A stretch of 64,000 bases of DNA, taken from assembly GCF_014646195.1 (NCBI RefSeq), contig NZ_BMMZ01000008.1, positions 1 through 64,000 on the forward strand, written 5' to 3'. Numbering within the stretch: the stretch's first letter is position 1; each line of letters opens with the position of its first letter. The notes beneath the pieces were generated by a model. That model was not told the origin of the DNA. It made no database searches and saw only the letters and a program-made list of their open reading frames with translations. Below are positions 24,186-34,117 of this stretch, piece by piece. The stretch comes from Microlunatus endophyticus (lineage in GTDB: Bacteria > Actinomycetota > Actinomycetes > Propionibacteriales > Propionibacteriaceae). Both the position numbers and the translations under genes were made by a program.

Positions 24186-24932
24186 TTACGAGCGATGCCC
24201 GGAGTCACTTCTGAGCACGGGCCCGGCGAGCGCCCAAACACGGTCGAATGTATTGGCATAGAACTGAAAGACGGGGCTTTCATTGCATTCAAGTCGGAAC
24301 ACCGGAGACTGGGCTGCCCACACGCCGTGAACGTGGGTGTTGATCAATAGGGTGTCGTCGAATCGGAATTGGCTAGCATACAACGTCGTCCCATGGGAGC
24401 GGACGTGTGCGGCCGCCCCGACGTCGCGCACGAGGTAAGTCGCCGTCGTACGACACCGCTCCGGAAGCCAGGCCAGCTCAAGCTCCTCGGCCCTGGCATT
24501 GAGGGCAGCACTATCCGGATCACCAACCAGCACGCGGATCGCTGCCCCCTGTCCCGCCTTGAATCGAAGCACGTCCGCGAGATCCAGGGTCTCGATGAGG
24601 AACGCTCCAGCGTAGATCAGGATGTCGATCTGCCGTTTCGCTTGACCAAACAGCGAGTGCCAGGTCTCCGACGAGATCGCGGTGCGGGTCGGCCAGATGC
24701 CGCCGACCCCCTCCGTCTCACCACCAAGACCGTCGGCCAGCAGCGCCGGCCATAGATACGTCTCCTCATGGCCCAGCGCCCGAGCGACGCGGTGACGCGT
24801 GATCGGGTACGGCATCCGGTCCTCTGTCAGCCAGCGCTGCACGGTCTTCACGTCGACTTCAGCCAGCTGCGCTAGGCGCGCGGCCGTGATCTCGGCGTTC
24901 AGCATCGCGCCGCGGAGCCGACGGTTGACCAT
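24186..24932 (-). CDS. HTH (XRE-like) regulator with DUF5919/PLD-like C-terminal domain
   Basis: The 248-residue protein has an N-terminal HTH, ITAARLAQLAEVDVKTVQRW followed by a VARALGHEETYLW helix, and a C-terminal domain reading WHSLFGQAKRQIDILIYAGA, IRVLVGDPDSAAL and YASQFRFDDTLLINTHVHG, a pattern of the DUF5919 phospholipase-D-like fold. No complete HKD catalytic motif is visible, so it may be a ligand-binding sensor. The promoter is an extended -10 (TGGTAACCT) ending six bases before the ATG, so it is leaderless. It is divergent from the WhiB-Xis-Int module and is a candidate element regulator. Confidence 0.75.
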   Translation of the reverse strand: MVNRRLRGAMLNAEITAARLAQLAEVDVKTVQRWLTEDRMPYPITRHRVARALGHEETYLWPALLADGLGGETEGVGGIWPTRTAISSETWHSLFGQAKRQIDILIYAGAFLIETLDLADVLRFKAGQGAAIRVLVGDPDSAALNARAEELELAWLPERCRTTATYLVRDVGAAAHVRSHGTTLYASQFRFDDTLLINTHVHGVWAAQSPVFRLECNESPVFQFYANTFDRVWALAGPVLRSDSGHRS

Positions 24933-24958
24933 TAACTCAGGTTACCAGTCTCAGACGC

Positions 24959-24988
24959 CATCTGATCCAGAGTAGATGTCTTCAGATG
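24959..24988. promoter_or_regulatory. Inverted and direct repeats in the HTH/WhiB divergent promoter
   Basis: CATCTGA (24959-24965) and TCAGATG (24982-24988) form 7-bp arms; AGATGTC also occurs twice ten bases apart within the segment. The region lies between the HTH/DUF5919 gene and the whiB-like gene and is a plausible operator for either regulator. Confidence 0.4.
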
Positions 24989-25092
24989 TCCGCCGGATGC
25001 GGTGCCGTTGTCCACAGATCCTCACCAACCTTGTATCCGAGCGCACTATCACGCACACGTTTGGAGCATCAGCACCAGGCCAGGGAGCACCA

Positions 25093-25503
25093 ATGAACCA
25101 CAACCGCATCAACAGCCCATCGGTCAGCCGAGACCGGCTCGTCGACCTCGTTGTCTTCGAGTACCGATCACTCGTGGTCCGTCGTCTCGGCGTGACCGCC
25201 GAGTGGCGAGTCCTGGAATGGACCGACTCGGCTGCCTGTGCAGCAGAGCCCGAAGCCACCGCCGACATGTGCCAGCGCTGTCCAGCTGTCGGAGAGTGCC
25301 TCGCCGCGGCGCTGGCGAGCGATGATCGCGCCGAGTGGCGGGGCGGACTGAGCCGGGACGATCGCGAGCACCTGTGGGCCGGCATGGAGCGTACCTATCG
25401 CGAGGTTCGTGACATCGAACTTATGCGCCTCGACGTTGATCATCTGATCAGCGGTCGGCGTCCGGCGACCCGGCTGCACACCGTGAACGGAACCGAACCA
25501 TGA
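25093..25503 (+). CDS. WhiB-family iron-sulfur transcription factor
   Basis: The 136-residue protein carries the four WhiB cysteines: one in AACAAEPEA, then CQRCPAVGEC (CxxCxxxxxC), followed by EWRGGLSRDDREHLW, which replaces the canonical GVWGG turn. It would bind a [4Fe-4S] cluster and act with the main sigma factor. The ATG at 25093 has GGGAG 7 nt upstream. It is the first gene of the whiB - frameshifted gene - xis - int operon, joined by ATGA overlaps, so it probably controls element excision. Confidence 0.85.
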   Translation: MNHNRINSPSVSRDRLVDLVVFEYRSLVVRRLGVTAEWRVLEWTDSAACAAEPEATADMCQRCPAVGECLAAALASDDRAEWRGGLSRDDREHLWAGMERTYREVRDIELMRLDVDHLISGRRPATRLHTVNGTEP

Positions 25504-26203
25504 TCACGAAGAGGGTAGACGACGCCACGGTCGTGGACTTCACGCGACTGTTGACCGCGATCGCTCGCGAATCACTGCGTGACCATCGCATGCCTGATGT
25601 TGCGTCCATTGTGACAAGGTCCCTCGCCGCAGCCGCTGCGAACGTCGGCGGTCCAGAGTGCCTTCTTGCCCGACGCTCCGGATCGTGGGAAGCCTCGTGT
25701 CTACACGAACTCTGCTTGGTGCGATGGGCGAGAACCCGGATCAGTGGTGGACGCTGATGACCGAGCCCGTCACGTTCTCACTGAATGTCGCGGAGCTGAT
25801 CGAGAACCCTGATCTTCATCCAGGCCTGGCCGGCCTCGACGAAGCGGAGGACAAGCTCGACGCCAGCTTCAGCGACTGCGCCGACCAAGATCAAATGGCG
25901 GAGGCACACGACGCGGCGCTCACCGGATTGAACAGGCGGTACACAGACGGCTACGCGTTGTACGCCGAGCGATTCGTCACCGCCGTCAAATCAGCCGCCA
26001 CCGACCTAGGTCTGCCGCTGCCACCGCGGGTAGTCGTCGACGACGATCCGCAGTCGGCCTGGTGGGACGACGGCGCGATTCGGAACTCGGCAAATACAGA
26101 CTCTGCCCTCGTCATCGACCTCTGGGAGCGTGCCCACGCAATCGTGCCGCTACCGAATGTGGACATTCGGCTCGATCCGCCCGAACCGACGAAGGGAGGT
26201 TGA
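25500..26203 (+). pseudogene. Element-borne gene of unknown function, apparently frameshifted
   Basis: Frame one starts at ATG 25500 (ATGA overlap with the whiB-like gene) and reads to GPECLLARRSGSWEAS before going out of register. A second frame, open from 25658, continues TLLGAMGENPDQWW, EPVTFSLNVAELIENPD and WERAHAIVPLPNVDIRLD to 26203. A 1-nt indel near 25690 would join them into one protein of about 234 residues. Alternatively these are two coupled genes (25500-25757 and 25757-26203, TGATG overlap). The continuous context favours one broken gene. Function unknown. Confidence 0.55.
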
Positions 26204-26205
26204 TC

Positions 26206-26397
26206 ATGGTCCAGCACACTGTCGTGCCGGTCTTGTACACCGTCGGGGAGGCCGCGGAAGCCCTACGACTGAGCCGCTCGGTGATCTACGAACTGATCCG
26301 CTCCGGTCGGCTGCGCACTGTCAAGCAGGGCCGCCGTCGTCTCGTCCCCGTGCATGCTCTCGACGAGTACGTCGAGTCGCTGGGAAGTCTGCGATGA
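26206..26397 (+). CDS. xis: Excisionase / MerR-type HTH (HTH_17) protein
   Basis: The 63-residue protein reads LYTVGEAAEALRLSRSVIYE, then LIRSGRLRTVKQGRRRLVP, the standard excisionase-family winged HTH. The ATG at 26206 has GGGAGG seven bases upstream. It overlaps the integrase start by 4 bp. As Xis it would bend the attachment-site DNA and direct the integrase towards excision. Confidence 0.9.
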   Translation: MVQHTVVPVLYTVGEAAEALRLSRSVIYELIRSGRLRTVKQGRRRLVPVHALDEYVESLGSLR

Positions 26398-27563
26398 CCA
26401 AGCGCGAGCAGGGCGCCGGCTCCCTGTTCTGGAACGAGGCGCGCAAACGCTGGATCGTCTCGGTGACGGTCGGATACGACGGCAGCGGCCGTCGGATCGC
26501 TCGAAGAGCCTCGGCCCGTACGAGGACCGAAGCGAAGGCGAAGCTGCGTGAGCTGATCCAGGCGCGGGACGCAGGAACGGCAATCCAGGCCACCAAGGCG
26601 TACACCGTTGGTGATGCCGTCAAGGATTGGTTGGACTACGGGTTGGGCGACGTGGGGCCGTCGACGGCGAACAAGTACCGCAGCCTGGCCTCCCGGCACA
26701 TCACACCGCTTCTCGGCAAGCGGAAGCTCAAGGACCTCACCGCAGGTGAAGTTGATCGATGGATCGCCAGCCGTGCGGAGGTCTTGAGTAGTGAACCCCT
26801 GCGCAGGGTCCACGCCTGCCTGAACCGTTCCGTCCGGCGCGCGATGGCGCGGGACCTGGTGCAGCGCAATGTCGTCGAACTAGTCAAAGTGCCGCCAGGA
26901 CGCGGCGGCCGACCGTCGAAATCACTAACGCCTGAGATCGTCGATCAGGTGCTGACGCTGACCGTCGACGATCCGCTCCACGCCTATATCGTCGTTTCAC
27001 TGCTGACCGGCGGGCGTACCGAGGAGCTGCGGGCGCTCCAGTGGTCCAACGTCCACCTTGACGAGTCTCGTGTTGGCAACCGGGTAGTGCCTTCCCACCT
27101 CGAAGTGTGGCGCTCGGTGCGGTCGACCGGGGACACGAAGACGCGCAGGTCGAGAAGGACCCTGGCTCTCCCGGTGCGTTGCGTCGGCGTGCTCCGACGT
27201 CACCGAGCACAGCAGGATCGACAACGATTGGCCGCCGGCGATCAATGGCACGACACCGATCTGGTCTTCACCACCGATATCGGCGGGGAGTTGGACGCAG
27301 CAAGCGTCAGGCGCGACTTCCGTCGAGCCCTGGGCCTCGTGCCCGGCATCAACCCGGACGACTGGACGCCGCGCGAGATGCGGCACTCGTTCGTGTCGAT
27401 TCTGTCGGACGCCGGCGTCCCGCTCGAGGAGATCTCCCGGTTGGTCGGTCACAGCGGGACGGCCGTGACCGAACTCGTCTACCGACACCAGCTCAGGCCG
27501 GTCATCGAATCAGGCGCGACGGTGATGGATCAACTGTTTCGCGAACCGCCCAAACAGTGTTGA
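26394..27563 (+). CDS. int: Tyrosine site-specific integrase
   Basis: The 389-residue protein has an N-terminal arm-binding segment (SLFWNEARKRWIVSVTVGYD), a SAM-like core-binding domain (TVGDAVKDWLDYG) and a catalytic domain with TGGRTEELRALQW (Arg I), PREMRHSFVSIL (H/R motif; the first position is Arg rather than His, as is common in actinobacterial integrases), LVGHSGTAVTELVYRHQ (His and Tyr nucleophile). It starts in the xis overlap. Its end is 85 bp from the 3' end of tRNA-Ile, the expected attachment site. Confidence 0.95.
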   Translation: MTKREQGAGSLFWNEARKRWIVSVTVGYDGSGRRIARRASARTRTEAKAKLRELIQARDAGTAIQATKAYTVGDAVKDWLDYGLGDVGPSTANKYRSLASRHITPLLGKRKLKDLTAGEVDRWIASRAEVLSSEPLRRVHACLNRSVRRAMARDLVQRNVVELVKVPPGRGGRPSKSLTPEIVDQVLTLTVDDPLHAYIVVSLLTGGRTEELRALQWSNVHLDESRVGNRVVPSHLEVWRSVRSTGDTKTRRSRRTLALPVRCVGVLRRHRAQQDRQRLAAGDQWHDTDLVFTTDIGGELDAASVRRDFRRALGLVPGINPDDWTPREMRHSFVSILSDAGVPLEEISRLVGHSGTAVTELVYRHQLRPVIESGATVMDQLFREPPKQC

Positions 27564-27647
27564 AACGCGTGGCCGGTGTGTATCAGTTTGTATCTCAGGT
27601 GCCGTCCGACCAACGGCCGCGGATGGTGTTTCCCCTAGTCAGATGGG

Positions 27648-27721
27648 TGGGCCTAACTGGACTTGAACCAGTGACCTTTGCCTTATCAGGGCAACGCTCT
27701 AACCGACTGAGCTATAGGCCC
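27648..27721 (-). tRNA. tRNA-Ile (GAU)
   Basis: The 74-nt gene folds with acceptor GGGCCTA/TAGGCCC plus discriminator A, D-loop AGCTCAGTCGGTTAGAGC, anticodon stem TTGCC/GGCAA with loop CTGATAA (anticodon GAT), and T-loop GGTTCAAGTCC. CCA is not encoded. The 3' end faces the integrase gene, so the tRNA 3' end is the probable attB/attR core. In related genomes tRNA-Ala normally follows; none is seen here, consistent with interruption by the element. Confidence 0.97.
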
Positions 27722-28038
27722 GCGATCCCGGTGGAGCCGCGTACCGCGTCTCACGCCGAAGCGAAACGGTATCCCATCGGAGCCAGCAGACTCAAATCGG
27801 ATGCCGCCGACCCAAGCCGCCCCGGCCGTATGACTCCGCGCGGTGAGAAACGTACGCCGCAGAGGTCGGCACCGCCTTCATACGACGCCACGTGGCGCCA
27901 AATGGACACAAGAATACGTCCGCACCCCCGGACCAAGTACGGCTCCCCGCCACGGTCGGAAAACGCACCGGAAGTCGGCGATTCAGCGCATCGACGCCGA
28001 CACCGGTCGGAAAACGCACACGGACGACGGAGCGGGGA
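27722..28038. repeat. Intergenic region with a 16-bp direct repeat
   Basis: No gene is seen between tRNA-Ile and the DUF3566 gene. CGGTCGGAAAACGCAC occurs at 27953-27968 and 28004-28019 in direct orientation. The tRNA-Ile promoter must lie at the left of this segment. Confidence 0.55.
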
Positions 28039-28959
28039 TCAGTCCTCGGCGAGGGTGACCTCGAGACCGCCGAGCATGGTGGCCGCGAGGTTGTAGAGGA
28101 ATGAGGCCAGGGTCGCCAGAGCGGTGAAGATCACCACGTCGATACAAGCCAGGAACGCGGTCACCCCCATCACCTTCTGGGTGTTGACGTAGTCCTCGAC
28201 CCGGAACGGGGTGGTGTCGCCCGGGCTCTGCAGCACGCTGCCGACGATCGAGTCGATCGAACTGAAGAGGCCCGACGAACCGATCACGGTCCAGACCGCG
28301 AAGACGGCGACCACGAAGACGATGCCGGCCGCGATGGAGAACATGAAGGACGTCTTCATCACCGACCACGGATCGAGCCGGGACAGCCGCAGACGTGCCT
28401 TGCGGGTCCCGCGGGCCGCGCCGGCCTTGGGCTTGTCCTTGACCGCGGTCACCGTCACCGCGGGGTTCGCCGCCACCGGCGGAGTTGACGGCAGCACCGG
28501 GGTGCGTACGGCCTCGGCAGCCGGAGCCGCTGAGCTGGTCCGCTCGGCGAGCTTCTCCGTGTCCTCGGGCTTCTCCGCCTTGGGCTTGGGCCGTACGGCG
28601 TTCAGCACTGAGCTGGCGATCCCACTGATCCCCGTGGTCGGCTCGTCGTCGGACCCATCCTCCGACGGCTTCGACGGCACAGGATTGCCGCCGGATCGGG
28701 CCACCGGCTGGTTGGGAACCGGTTGGTTCGGCCGCTGAGCGGGCCTGGCCTGTGGCGTCAGCTTGTCCCGATCGGGTGCCGGCGCGGTCGCGCCGCCGTT
28801 CGTGCCGCTGCGGCCGTTCGACCCGTTCGATCCGCTGCGGGCAGCAACCGAGGCGGCCGCAGCCGCGTAGAAGTCGTCCGACCCGGCGGCATTGCCCCGG
28901 TCTGTGGGCGCCGCCCCGGAAGACCCCTCGGGTCCCCTGCTGCGTTCACTCACGGTCAT
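28039..28959 (-). CDS. DUF3566 transmembrane protein
   Basis: The 306-residue protein has a long disordered Ser/Gly/Pro/Ala-rich cytoplasmic region followed by [20 protein letters not shown] and two membrane helices ([39 protein letters not shown]), the DUF3566 domain. It always follows gyrA in actinobacteria. The start overlaps the gyrA stop (ATGA), with GGAGGA inside the gyrA end. The function is unknown; cell-envelope association is likely. Confidence 0.9.
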   Translation of the reverse strand: MTVSERSRGPEGSSGAAPTDRGNAAGSDDFYAAAAASVAARSGSNGSNGRSGTNGGATAPAPDRDKLTPQARPAQRPNQPVPNQPVARSGGNPVPSKPSEDGSDDEPTTGISGIASSVLNAVRPKPKAEKPEDTEKLAERTSSAAPAAEAVRTPVLPSTPPVAANPAVTVTAVKDKPKAGAARGTRKARLRLSRLDPWSVMKTSFMFSIAAGIVFVVAVFAVWTVIGSSGLFSSIDSIVGSVLQSPGDTTPFRVEDYVNTQKVMGVTAFLACIDVVIFTALATLASFLYNLAATMLGGLEVTLAED

Positions 28960-31640
28960 TCCTCCGGTTCGTCGTCCGTCTCATCGGCGATCTCGGCATC
29001 CGACTCGTCGTCGGTTGCGCCTGAATCCGAGGCCACCGACTCCGATTCTGCCTGCTCCGATTCGCTGACCGGAGCGGACTCGCCCTCAACCTTCGCAGAA
29101 TCGCCATCGGCGAGCGAATCCGCGCCGGCATCGGTATCAGCTTCAGCGTCATCCAACTCGGGAGCCGCCTCCGGATTCAAGGCGATCACCGCGACCGAGT
29201 CCCCATTGTTAACTCCAACGAACTTCACACCCATGGTGTCCCGGCCTTTCACCGCGACTTCAGCAACAGCGCTGCGGGTGATCTGTCCGCTGGCCTTGAT
29301 CGCGATGACCTCGTCGTTCTCCCGGACCACCAGACCGCCGACCAGCTGGCCGCGGGAATCGTTCAGCCGCATAGCCTTGATGCCCAGGCCGCCACGACCC
29401 TGGCGCCGATACTCCGAGACGGCCGTCCGCTTGCCGAAACCGCCGTCGGTCACGGTGAAGACGAACCAGCTGTCCTCTTCGAGATCGGCGCTGATCCGGG
29501 TCAGGCTCAGCAACTCGTCGCCGTCCCGGAATTTCATCCCGGTCACGCCGGAGGTCGCCCGGCCCATCGGCCGCAGTTGTGCGTCGTCGGCCGGGAACCG
29601 GATCGCCTGACCCTTCCGGGAGATCAGCAGCACATCGTCCTCGGCACTGCACAGCTGGGCGCCGATCAGCTCGTCGTCGTCGTCGCGGAAGTTCACCGCG
29701 ATGATGCCGGCCTGCCGCGGAGAGTCGTACAGCGACAGCTCGGTCTTCTTGACCAGGCCCTTCTTCGTCGCCAGCAGCAGATAGGGCGCATCCTCGTACG
29801 ACCGCAGCGTCAGCACCTGCGCGATCTGCTCGTCCGGCAGGAACGACAGCAGTCCGGCGACGTGACTGCCGCGCGCGTCCCGGTTCGCCTCGGGCAGCTG
29901 CCACACCTTGGCCCGGTAGACCCGGCCCTTGTTGGTGAAGAACAGGATCCACTGGTGGTTGCTGGTCGCGAAGAGGTGCACGACCTCGTCGTCGGCGCGC
30001 AGCGTCGCACCGCGGACGCCCTTGCCGCCGCGACGCTGCACCCGGTACGCGTCGGTGTTGGTCCGCTTGGCGTAGCCGCCGCGGGTGATGGTGACGACCA
30101 CGTCCCGGTCGGGGATGAAGTCCTCGGCCGACATGTCGCCGTCGGCGGCGATGATCTCGGTACGCCGCTCGTCGCCGTACTTATCGACGATCTCGGCCAG
30201 CTCGGTGGAGACAATCTGCCGCTGCCGCTCGGGCTTGGCCAGGATGTCCTGGTAGTCGGCGATCTGGCGCTCGAAATCAGCCAGCGTGTCCACGATCCGC
30301 TGGCGCTCCATCGCCGCCAGCCGGCGCAGCTGCATGTCCAGGATCGCGGTGGCCTGGACCTCGTCGACCTCCAGCAGCTCCATCAGGCCCTGCCGGGCCT
30401 CGTCGGTGGTCGGGCTGCGGCGGATCAGCGCGATCACTTCGTCCAGCGCGTCCAGCGCCTTGACGTAGCCGCGGAACAGGTGCGCCCGCTTCTCGGTCTC
30501 GGCCAGCCGATATTCGGTACGCCGCCGGATCACGGTGATCTGGTGCGTGACCCAGTAGGAGATGAACTGGTCCAGCCGTAGCGTCCGCGGCACGTCGTCG
30601 ACCAGCGCCAGCATGTTGCAGCCGAAGCTGTCCTGCAGCTGGGTGTGCTTGTAGAGGTTGTTGAGCACCACCCGCGGCTGGGCGTCACGCTTGAGCACGA
30701 TCACCAGTCGCTGTCCGGTCCGCGCCGACGAGTCGTCGCGGATGTCGGCGATCCCGTTCAGCTTGCCGGTGTTGACCAGCTCGGCGATCTTGAGGCTGAG
30801 GTTGTCCGGGTTGACCATGTACGGCAGCTCGGTCACCACCAGCTGGTTGCGGCCGGTCTTGGCGTCCTCTTCGATCTCGACCACAGCGCGCATGATCACC
30901 GAGCCGCGACCGGTCCGGTACGCGTCCTCGATGCCCTTGCGGCCGACGATCAGTGCGCCGTTGGGGAAGTCCGGGCCCTTGACCCGTTCGATGGCCGCCT
31001 CGAGCAGCTCTTCCTCGGTCGCCTCGGGGTGCTGCAGCGCCCACTGCACGGCCTCGGAGACCTCGCGCAGGTTGTGGGTCGGGATGTTGGTCGCCATGCC
31101 GACCGCGATACCGGTCGAGCCGTTGACCAGCAGGTTGGGGAACCGCGCCGGCAGAACCACCGGCTCCTGGGTCTTGCCGTCGTAGTTGGCCTTGAAGTCG
31201 ACGGTGTCCTCGTCGATGTCGCGGACCATCTCCATCGCCAGCGGCGCCATCTTGCACTCGGTGTAGCGCATCGCCGCAGCCGGGTCGTTGCCCTGCGAGC
31301 CGAAGTTGCCCTGGCCGTCCACCAGCCGGTAGCGCATCACCCACGGCTGCGCCAGCCGAACGAGGGTGTCGTAGATCGCGCTGTCGCCGTGCGGGTGGTA
31401 CTGGCCCATCACCTCGCCGACCACGCGGGCGCACTTGTTCCACCCGCGGTCCGGCCGGTAGCCGCCGTCGTACATCCCATAGAGGATGCGGCGGTGCACC
31501 GGCTTCAGACCATCGGTGACGTCGGGCAACGCGCGCCCGACGATCACGCTCATCGCGTAATCGAGATAGGACTTCTGGATCTCGTCCTGAAGATCAACAG
31601 GCTCGAGCCGCTCGTCCCGCGGCGGGGTAACTTCAGTCAT
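28956..31640 (-). CDS. gyrA: DNA gyrase subunit A
   Basis: The 894-residue protein carries the GyrA breakage-reunion domain with active-site Tyr in [10 protein letters not shown], the quinolone-resistance region [17 protein letters not shown] with the wild-type-like Ser and Asp, and the C-terminal beta-pinwheel with the GyrA-box-like QRRGGKG. The acidic tail (about residues 845-894, rich in Asp/Glu) is longer than in E. coli. It introduces negative supercoils with GyrB. It lies 58 bp after gyrB with a strong hairpin between them. Confidence 0.98.
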   Translation of the reverse strand: MTEVTPPRDERLEPVDLQDEIQKSYLDYAMSVIVGRALPDVTDGLKPVHRRILYGMYDGGYRPDRGWNKCARVVGEVMGQYHPHGDSAIYDTLVRLAQPWVMRYRLVDGQGNFGSQGNDPAAAMRYTECKMAPLAMEMVRDIDEDTVDFKANYDGKTQEPVVLPARFPNLLVNGSTGIAVGMATNIPTHNLREVSEAVQWALQHPEATEEELLEAAIERVKGPDFPNGALIVGRKGIEDAYRTGRGSVIMRAVVEIEEDAKTGRNQLVVTELPYMVNPDNLSLKIAELVNTGKLNGIADIRDDSSARTGQRLVIVLKRDAQPRVVLNNLYKHTQLQDSFGCNMLALVDDVPRTLRLDQFISYWVTHQITVIRRRTEYRLAETEKRAHLFRGYVKALDALDEVIALIRRSPTTDEARQGLMELLEVDEVQATAILDMQLRRLAAMERQRIVDTLADFERQIADYQDILAKPERQRQIVSTELAEIVDKYGDERRTEIIAADGDMSAEDFIPDRDVVVTITRGGYAKRTNTDAYRVQRRGGKGVRGATLRADDEVVHLFATSNHQWILFFTNKGRVYRAKVWQLPEANRDARGSHVAGLLSFLPDEQIAQVLTLRSYEDAPYLLLATKKGLVKKTELSLYDSPRQAGIIAVNFRDDDDELIGAQLCSAEDDVLLISRKGQAIRFPADDAQLRPMGRATSGVTGMKFRDGDELLSLTRISADLEEDSWFVFTVTDGGFGKRTAVSEYRRQGRGGLGIKAMRLNDSRGQLVGGLVVRENDEVIAIKASGQITRSAVAEVAVKGRDTMGVKFVGVNNGDSVAVIALNPEAAPELDDAEADTDAGADSLADGDSAKVEGESAPVSESEQAESESVASDSGATDDESDAEIADETDDEPEE

Positions 31641-31668
31641 AGTTCTGCCATCACTTCCACAAGATCAC

Positions 31669-31701
31669 TGATCTTGGTCACGCTCGTCTTGACCAAGATC
31701 A
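31669..31701 (-). promoter_or_regulatory. Stem-loop at the gyrB stop codon, gyrB-gyrA junction
   Basis: TGATCTTGGTCA (31669-31680) and TGACCAAGATCA (31690-31701) form a perfect 12-bp stem with a 9-nt loop. The arm at 31690-31701 includes the gyrB TGA. No T-tract follows on the transcript strand, so it is not a simple intrinsic terminator; mRNA processing, stability or attenuation between gyrB and gyrA is possible. Confidence 0.7.
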
Positions 31702-33783
31702 GATATCGAGAAAACGTACGTCCTTGGCGTTGCGCTGGATGAACGTCCGGCGCTGCTCGACGTCCTCGCCCATCAGGATCGAGAACATCTCGTCGGCGCG
31801 GGCCGCATCGTCCAACGTCACCTGCAACAGGATCCGCTTCTCCGGATCCATGGTGGTGTCCCACAGATCTCCGGCGTCCATCTCACCCAGGCCCTTGTAG
31901 CGCTGGATCGGCGCTTCCCGCGGCAACTTCTTGCCTGCTTCGGATCCCGCCCGCAGCAGGGCATCACGCTCGGCGTCGCTGTAGGCGAGTTCGTGGGCCG
32001 AATTGGTCCACTTCAGTCGGTACAACGGCGGCTGCGCCAGGAACACGTGGCCGGCCTCGATCAACGGCCGCATGAAGCGGAACATCAGCGTCAGCAACAA
32101 GGTGCGGATGTGGGCACCGTCGACATCCGCGTCGGCCATCATCACGATCTTGTGGTAGCGCAGCTTCTCGATGTCGAAGTCGTCGTGCACGCCGGTGCCC
32201 AGAGCGGAGATGATCGCCTGGACCTCGTTGTTCTGCATGATCTTGTCGATCCGCGCCTTCTCGACGTTGAGGATCTTGCCGCGGATCGGCAGGATCGCCT
32301 GGATCCGCGGATCCCGGCCGCCCTTGGCCGAACCACCGGCCGAGTCGCCCTCGACGATGAAGACCTCGCACTCGGTCGGATTCGTCGACGAGCAGTCGGA
32401 CAACTTGCCCGGCAGCCCCGAGCGACCCAGGAGGCCCTTGCGATCACGGGCAGCGTCACGCGCCTTGCGAGCGGCGATCCTGGCCACCGACGCGGCGATG
32501 CCCTTGCGGATGATGTCCTTGCCCTCGGTCGGATTCTCCTCGAACCAGTCGCTCAACTTGTCATTGACAGCCTGCTGCACAAAGGATTTCGCCTCGGTGT
32601 TGCCCAGTTTGGTCTTGGTCTGGCCCTCGAACTGGGGGTCGGTGAGCTTGATCGAGATGATCGCGGTGAGGCCTTCACGGATGTCGTCGCCGGACAACCG
32701 ATCCTCGCGCTTCTTGATCATGCCCCACTGCTCGCCCCACTTGTTGACGGTGTAGGTCAGCGCCGCGCGCAGACCCTCCTCGTGGGTGCCGCCCTCGTGC
32801 GTGTTGATCGTATTGGCGAAGGTGTGGACGGACTCGGCGAAGGAGCTGTTCCACTGCATCGCCAACTCCAGGCCGATGGTCTCCCGCTCCGACTCGATGT
32901 CGATCACGGGCGAGATCGCCGTCTTGGTACCTGTCAGGTACTTGACGTAATCCTTCAGACCCTCGTCGTACTTGAAGGTGTCCTCGTGGTGGCTGCCGTC
33001 CTCGTCCGGCCGGTCCTCCCGCTCGTCCTTGATCGAGATCGACAAGCCCTTGTTGAGGAAGGCCATCTCCCGCAGCCGGGTGGCCAACGTCTCGTACGAA
33101 TAGACCGTCGTCTCGAAGATCTCGTCGCTGGCCCAGAAGGTGGTCGTGGTGCCGGTCTCGGAGGTCTCTTCGTGCCGCTCCAGCGGTCCGGTCGGCACAC
33201 CCATCTCGAAGGCCTGGGTCCACCGGTAGCCGTCGCGCTTGATGTCCACCTCATAGCGCTTCGACAGCGCATTCACCACCGAGGCGCCAACGCCGTGCAG
33301 ACCGCCCGAGACCTTGTAACCGCCGCCACCGAACTTGCCGCCGGCATGCAGCACGGTCAGGATCACCGTCACCGCCGGGATCTTCTCGGTCGGATGCTCC
33401 TTGACCGGGATACCGCGGCCGTTGTCGACGACCCGAACACCGCCGTCGGCCAGCAGGGTCACCTGGATCGTGTCGCAATAGCCGGCCAGTGCCTCGTCGA
33501 CCGCGTTGTCCACGATCTCGGTGACCAGATGGTGCAGACCGCGCTCACCGGTCGAGCCGATGTACATACCCGGCCGCTTGCGGACCGCCTCGAGACCCTC
33601 GAGGACGGTGATCGAGTCGGAGTCGTAAGTGTCCCCGACCGGTGGCAGACCGGGAGAAGTGGGAGATGCGGGATCAGGCTCTGCGCCGGAAAGATCGCTG
33701 GGAGAATCGGGTACCTGGGGCTCATCCGGACGAATCTGATTGTCAGGGGTTTCGCCGAAGTTGTTGTCGGGGGTATCGGTCAC
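31699..33783 (-). CDS. gyrB: DNA gyrase subunit B
   Basis: The 694-residue protein has the GHKL ATPase ([38 protein letters not shown]), transducer domain and TOPRIM ([31 protein letters not shown]). The GTG at 33783 ([11 protein letters not shown]) is preferred, with AGGAGA about 10 nt upstream; an upstream in-frame ATG (33840) adds unrelated residues. The first 60 residues are a Pro/Asp/Ser-rich linker. It pairs with GyrA. It is separated from the DciA gene by about 8 kb of inserted genes, whereas they are normally adjacent. Confidence 0.98.
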   Translation of the reverse strand: MTDTPDNNFGETPDNQIRPDEPQVPDSPSDLSGAEPDPASPTSPGLPPVGDTYDSDSITVLEGLEAVRKRPGMYIGSTGERGLHHLVTEIVDNAVDEALAGYCDTIQVTLLADGGVRVVDNGRGIPVKEHPTEKIPAVTVILTVLHAGGKFGGGGYKVSGGLHGVGASVVNALSKRYEVDIKRDGYRWTQAFEMGVPTGPLERHEETSETGTTTTFWASDEIFETTVYSYETLATRLREMAFLNKGLSISIKDEREDRPDEDGSHHEDTFKYDEGLKDYVKYLTGTKTAISPVIDIESERETIGLELAMQWNSSFAESVHTFANTINTHEGGTHEEGLRAALTYTVNKWGEQWGMIKKREDRLSGDDIREGLTAIISIKLTDPQFEGQTKTKLGNTEAKSFVQQAVNDKLSDWFEENPTEGKDIIRKGIAASVARIAARKARDAARDRKGLLGRSGLPGKLSDCSSTNPTECEVFIVEGDSAGGSAKGGRDPRIQAILPIRGKILNVEKARIDKIMQNNEVQAIISALGTGVHDDFDIEKLRYHKIVMMADADVDGAHIRTLLLTLMFRFMRPLIEAGHVFLAQPPLYRLKWTNSAHELAYSDAERDALLRAGSEAGKKLPREAPIQRYKGLGEMDAGDLWDTTMDPEKRILLQVTLDDAARADEMFSILMGEDVEQRRTFIQRNAKDVRFLDI

Positions 33784-34117
33784 CGGTTCAATTCTCCTGT
33801 CACACCGTCGCTGCACATCCGCGGTTCGCACCGCGCTCACACGCAGAGGCCAGTCTACCGCGATCCAGGACGATAGCGGAGGTTGTTCACAGGCGAACTT
33901 GCGGCTGAACGGCTGCTCAGAGGCCTTCCAGCCCGGTTTCGGGCCACTAGTGGGGCCCTACATGTGGACCCATACGCACCCGGACCCTCCCAGGGGCTTG
34001 GAGAGCCGATCTGCCGACAGGCGCTAATCGGTTCACAGAACGCCTGCCAGCGGCGGCCGCGTTCTGATCTGATCCGATCACGACCCGGGTGCTAGCCACT
34101 GGTCCTAGTATCCCTTC
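33784..34117. promoter_or_regulatory. Divergent promoter region of gyrB and the sulfotransferase gene
   Basis: No gene is seen. The right end holds TAGTAT (34106-34111), six bases before the sulfotransferase ATG. gyrB promoters should lie at the left. No further motif was recognised. Confidence 0.45.

Noticed and set aside
1..26000. Second copy of the tRNA-Ile 3' end (other att site)
   Set aside because: No match of useful length found by eye; short hits such as CTGAACCAG at 751 are too weak.
13327..27563. Prophage
   Set aside because: Integrase and excisionase are present, but there are no capsid, terminase, tail or lysis genes; the relaxase indicates a mobilizable/conjugative element.
29577..33876. 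Long plus-strand frames (334, 365 and 627 residues) opposite gyrA/gyrB
   Set aside because: Leu/Val/Arg-rich antisense translations of gyrase genes; no domain content.
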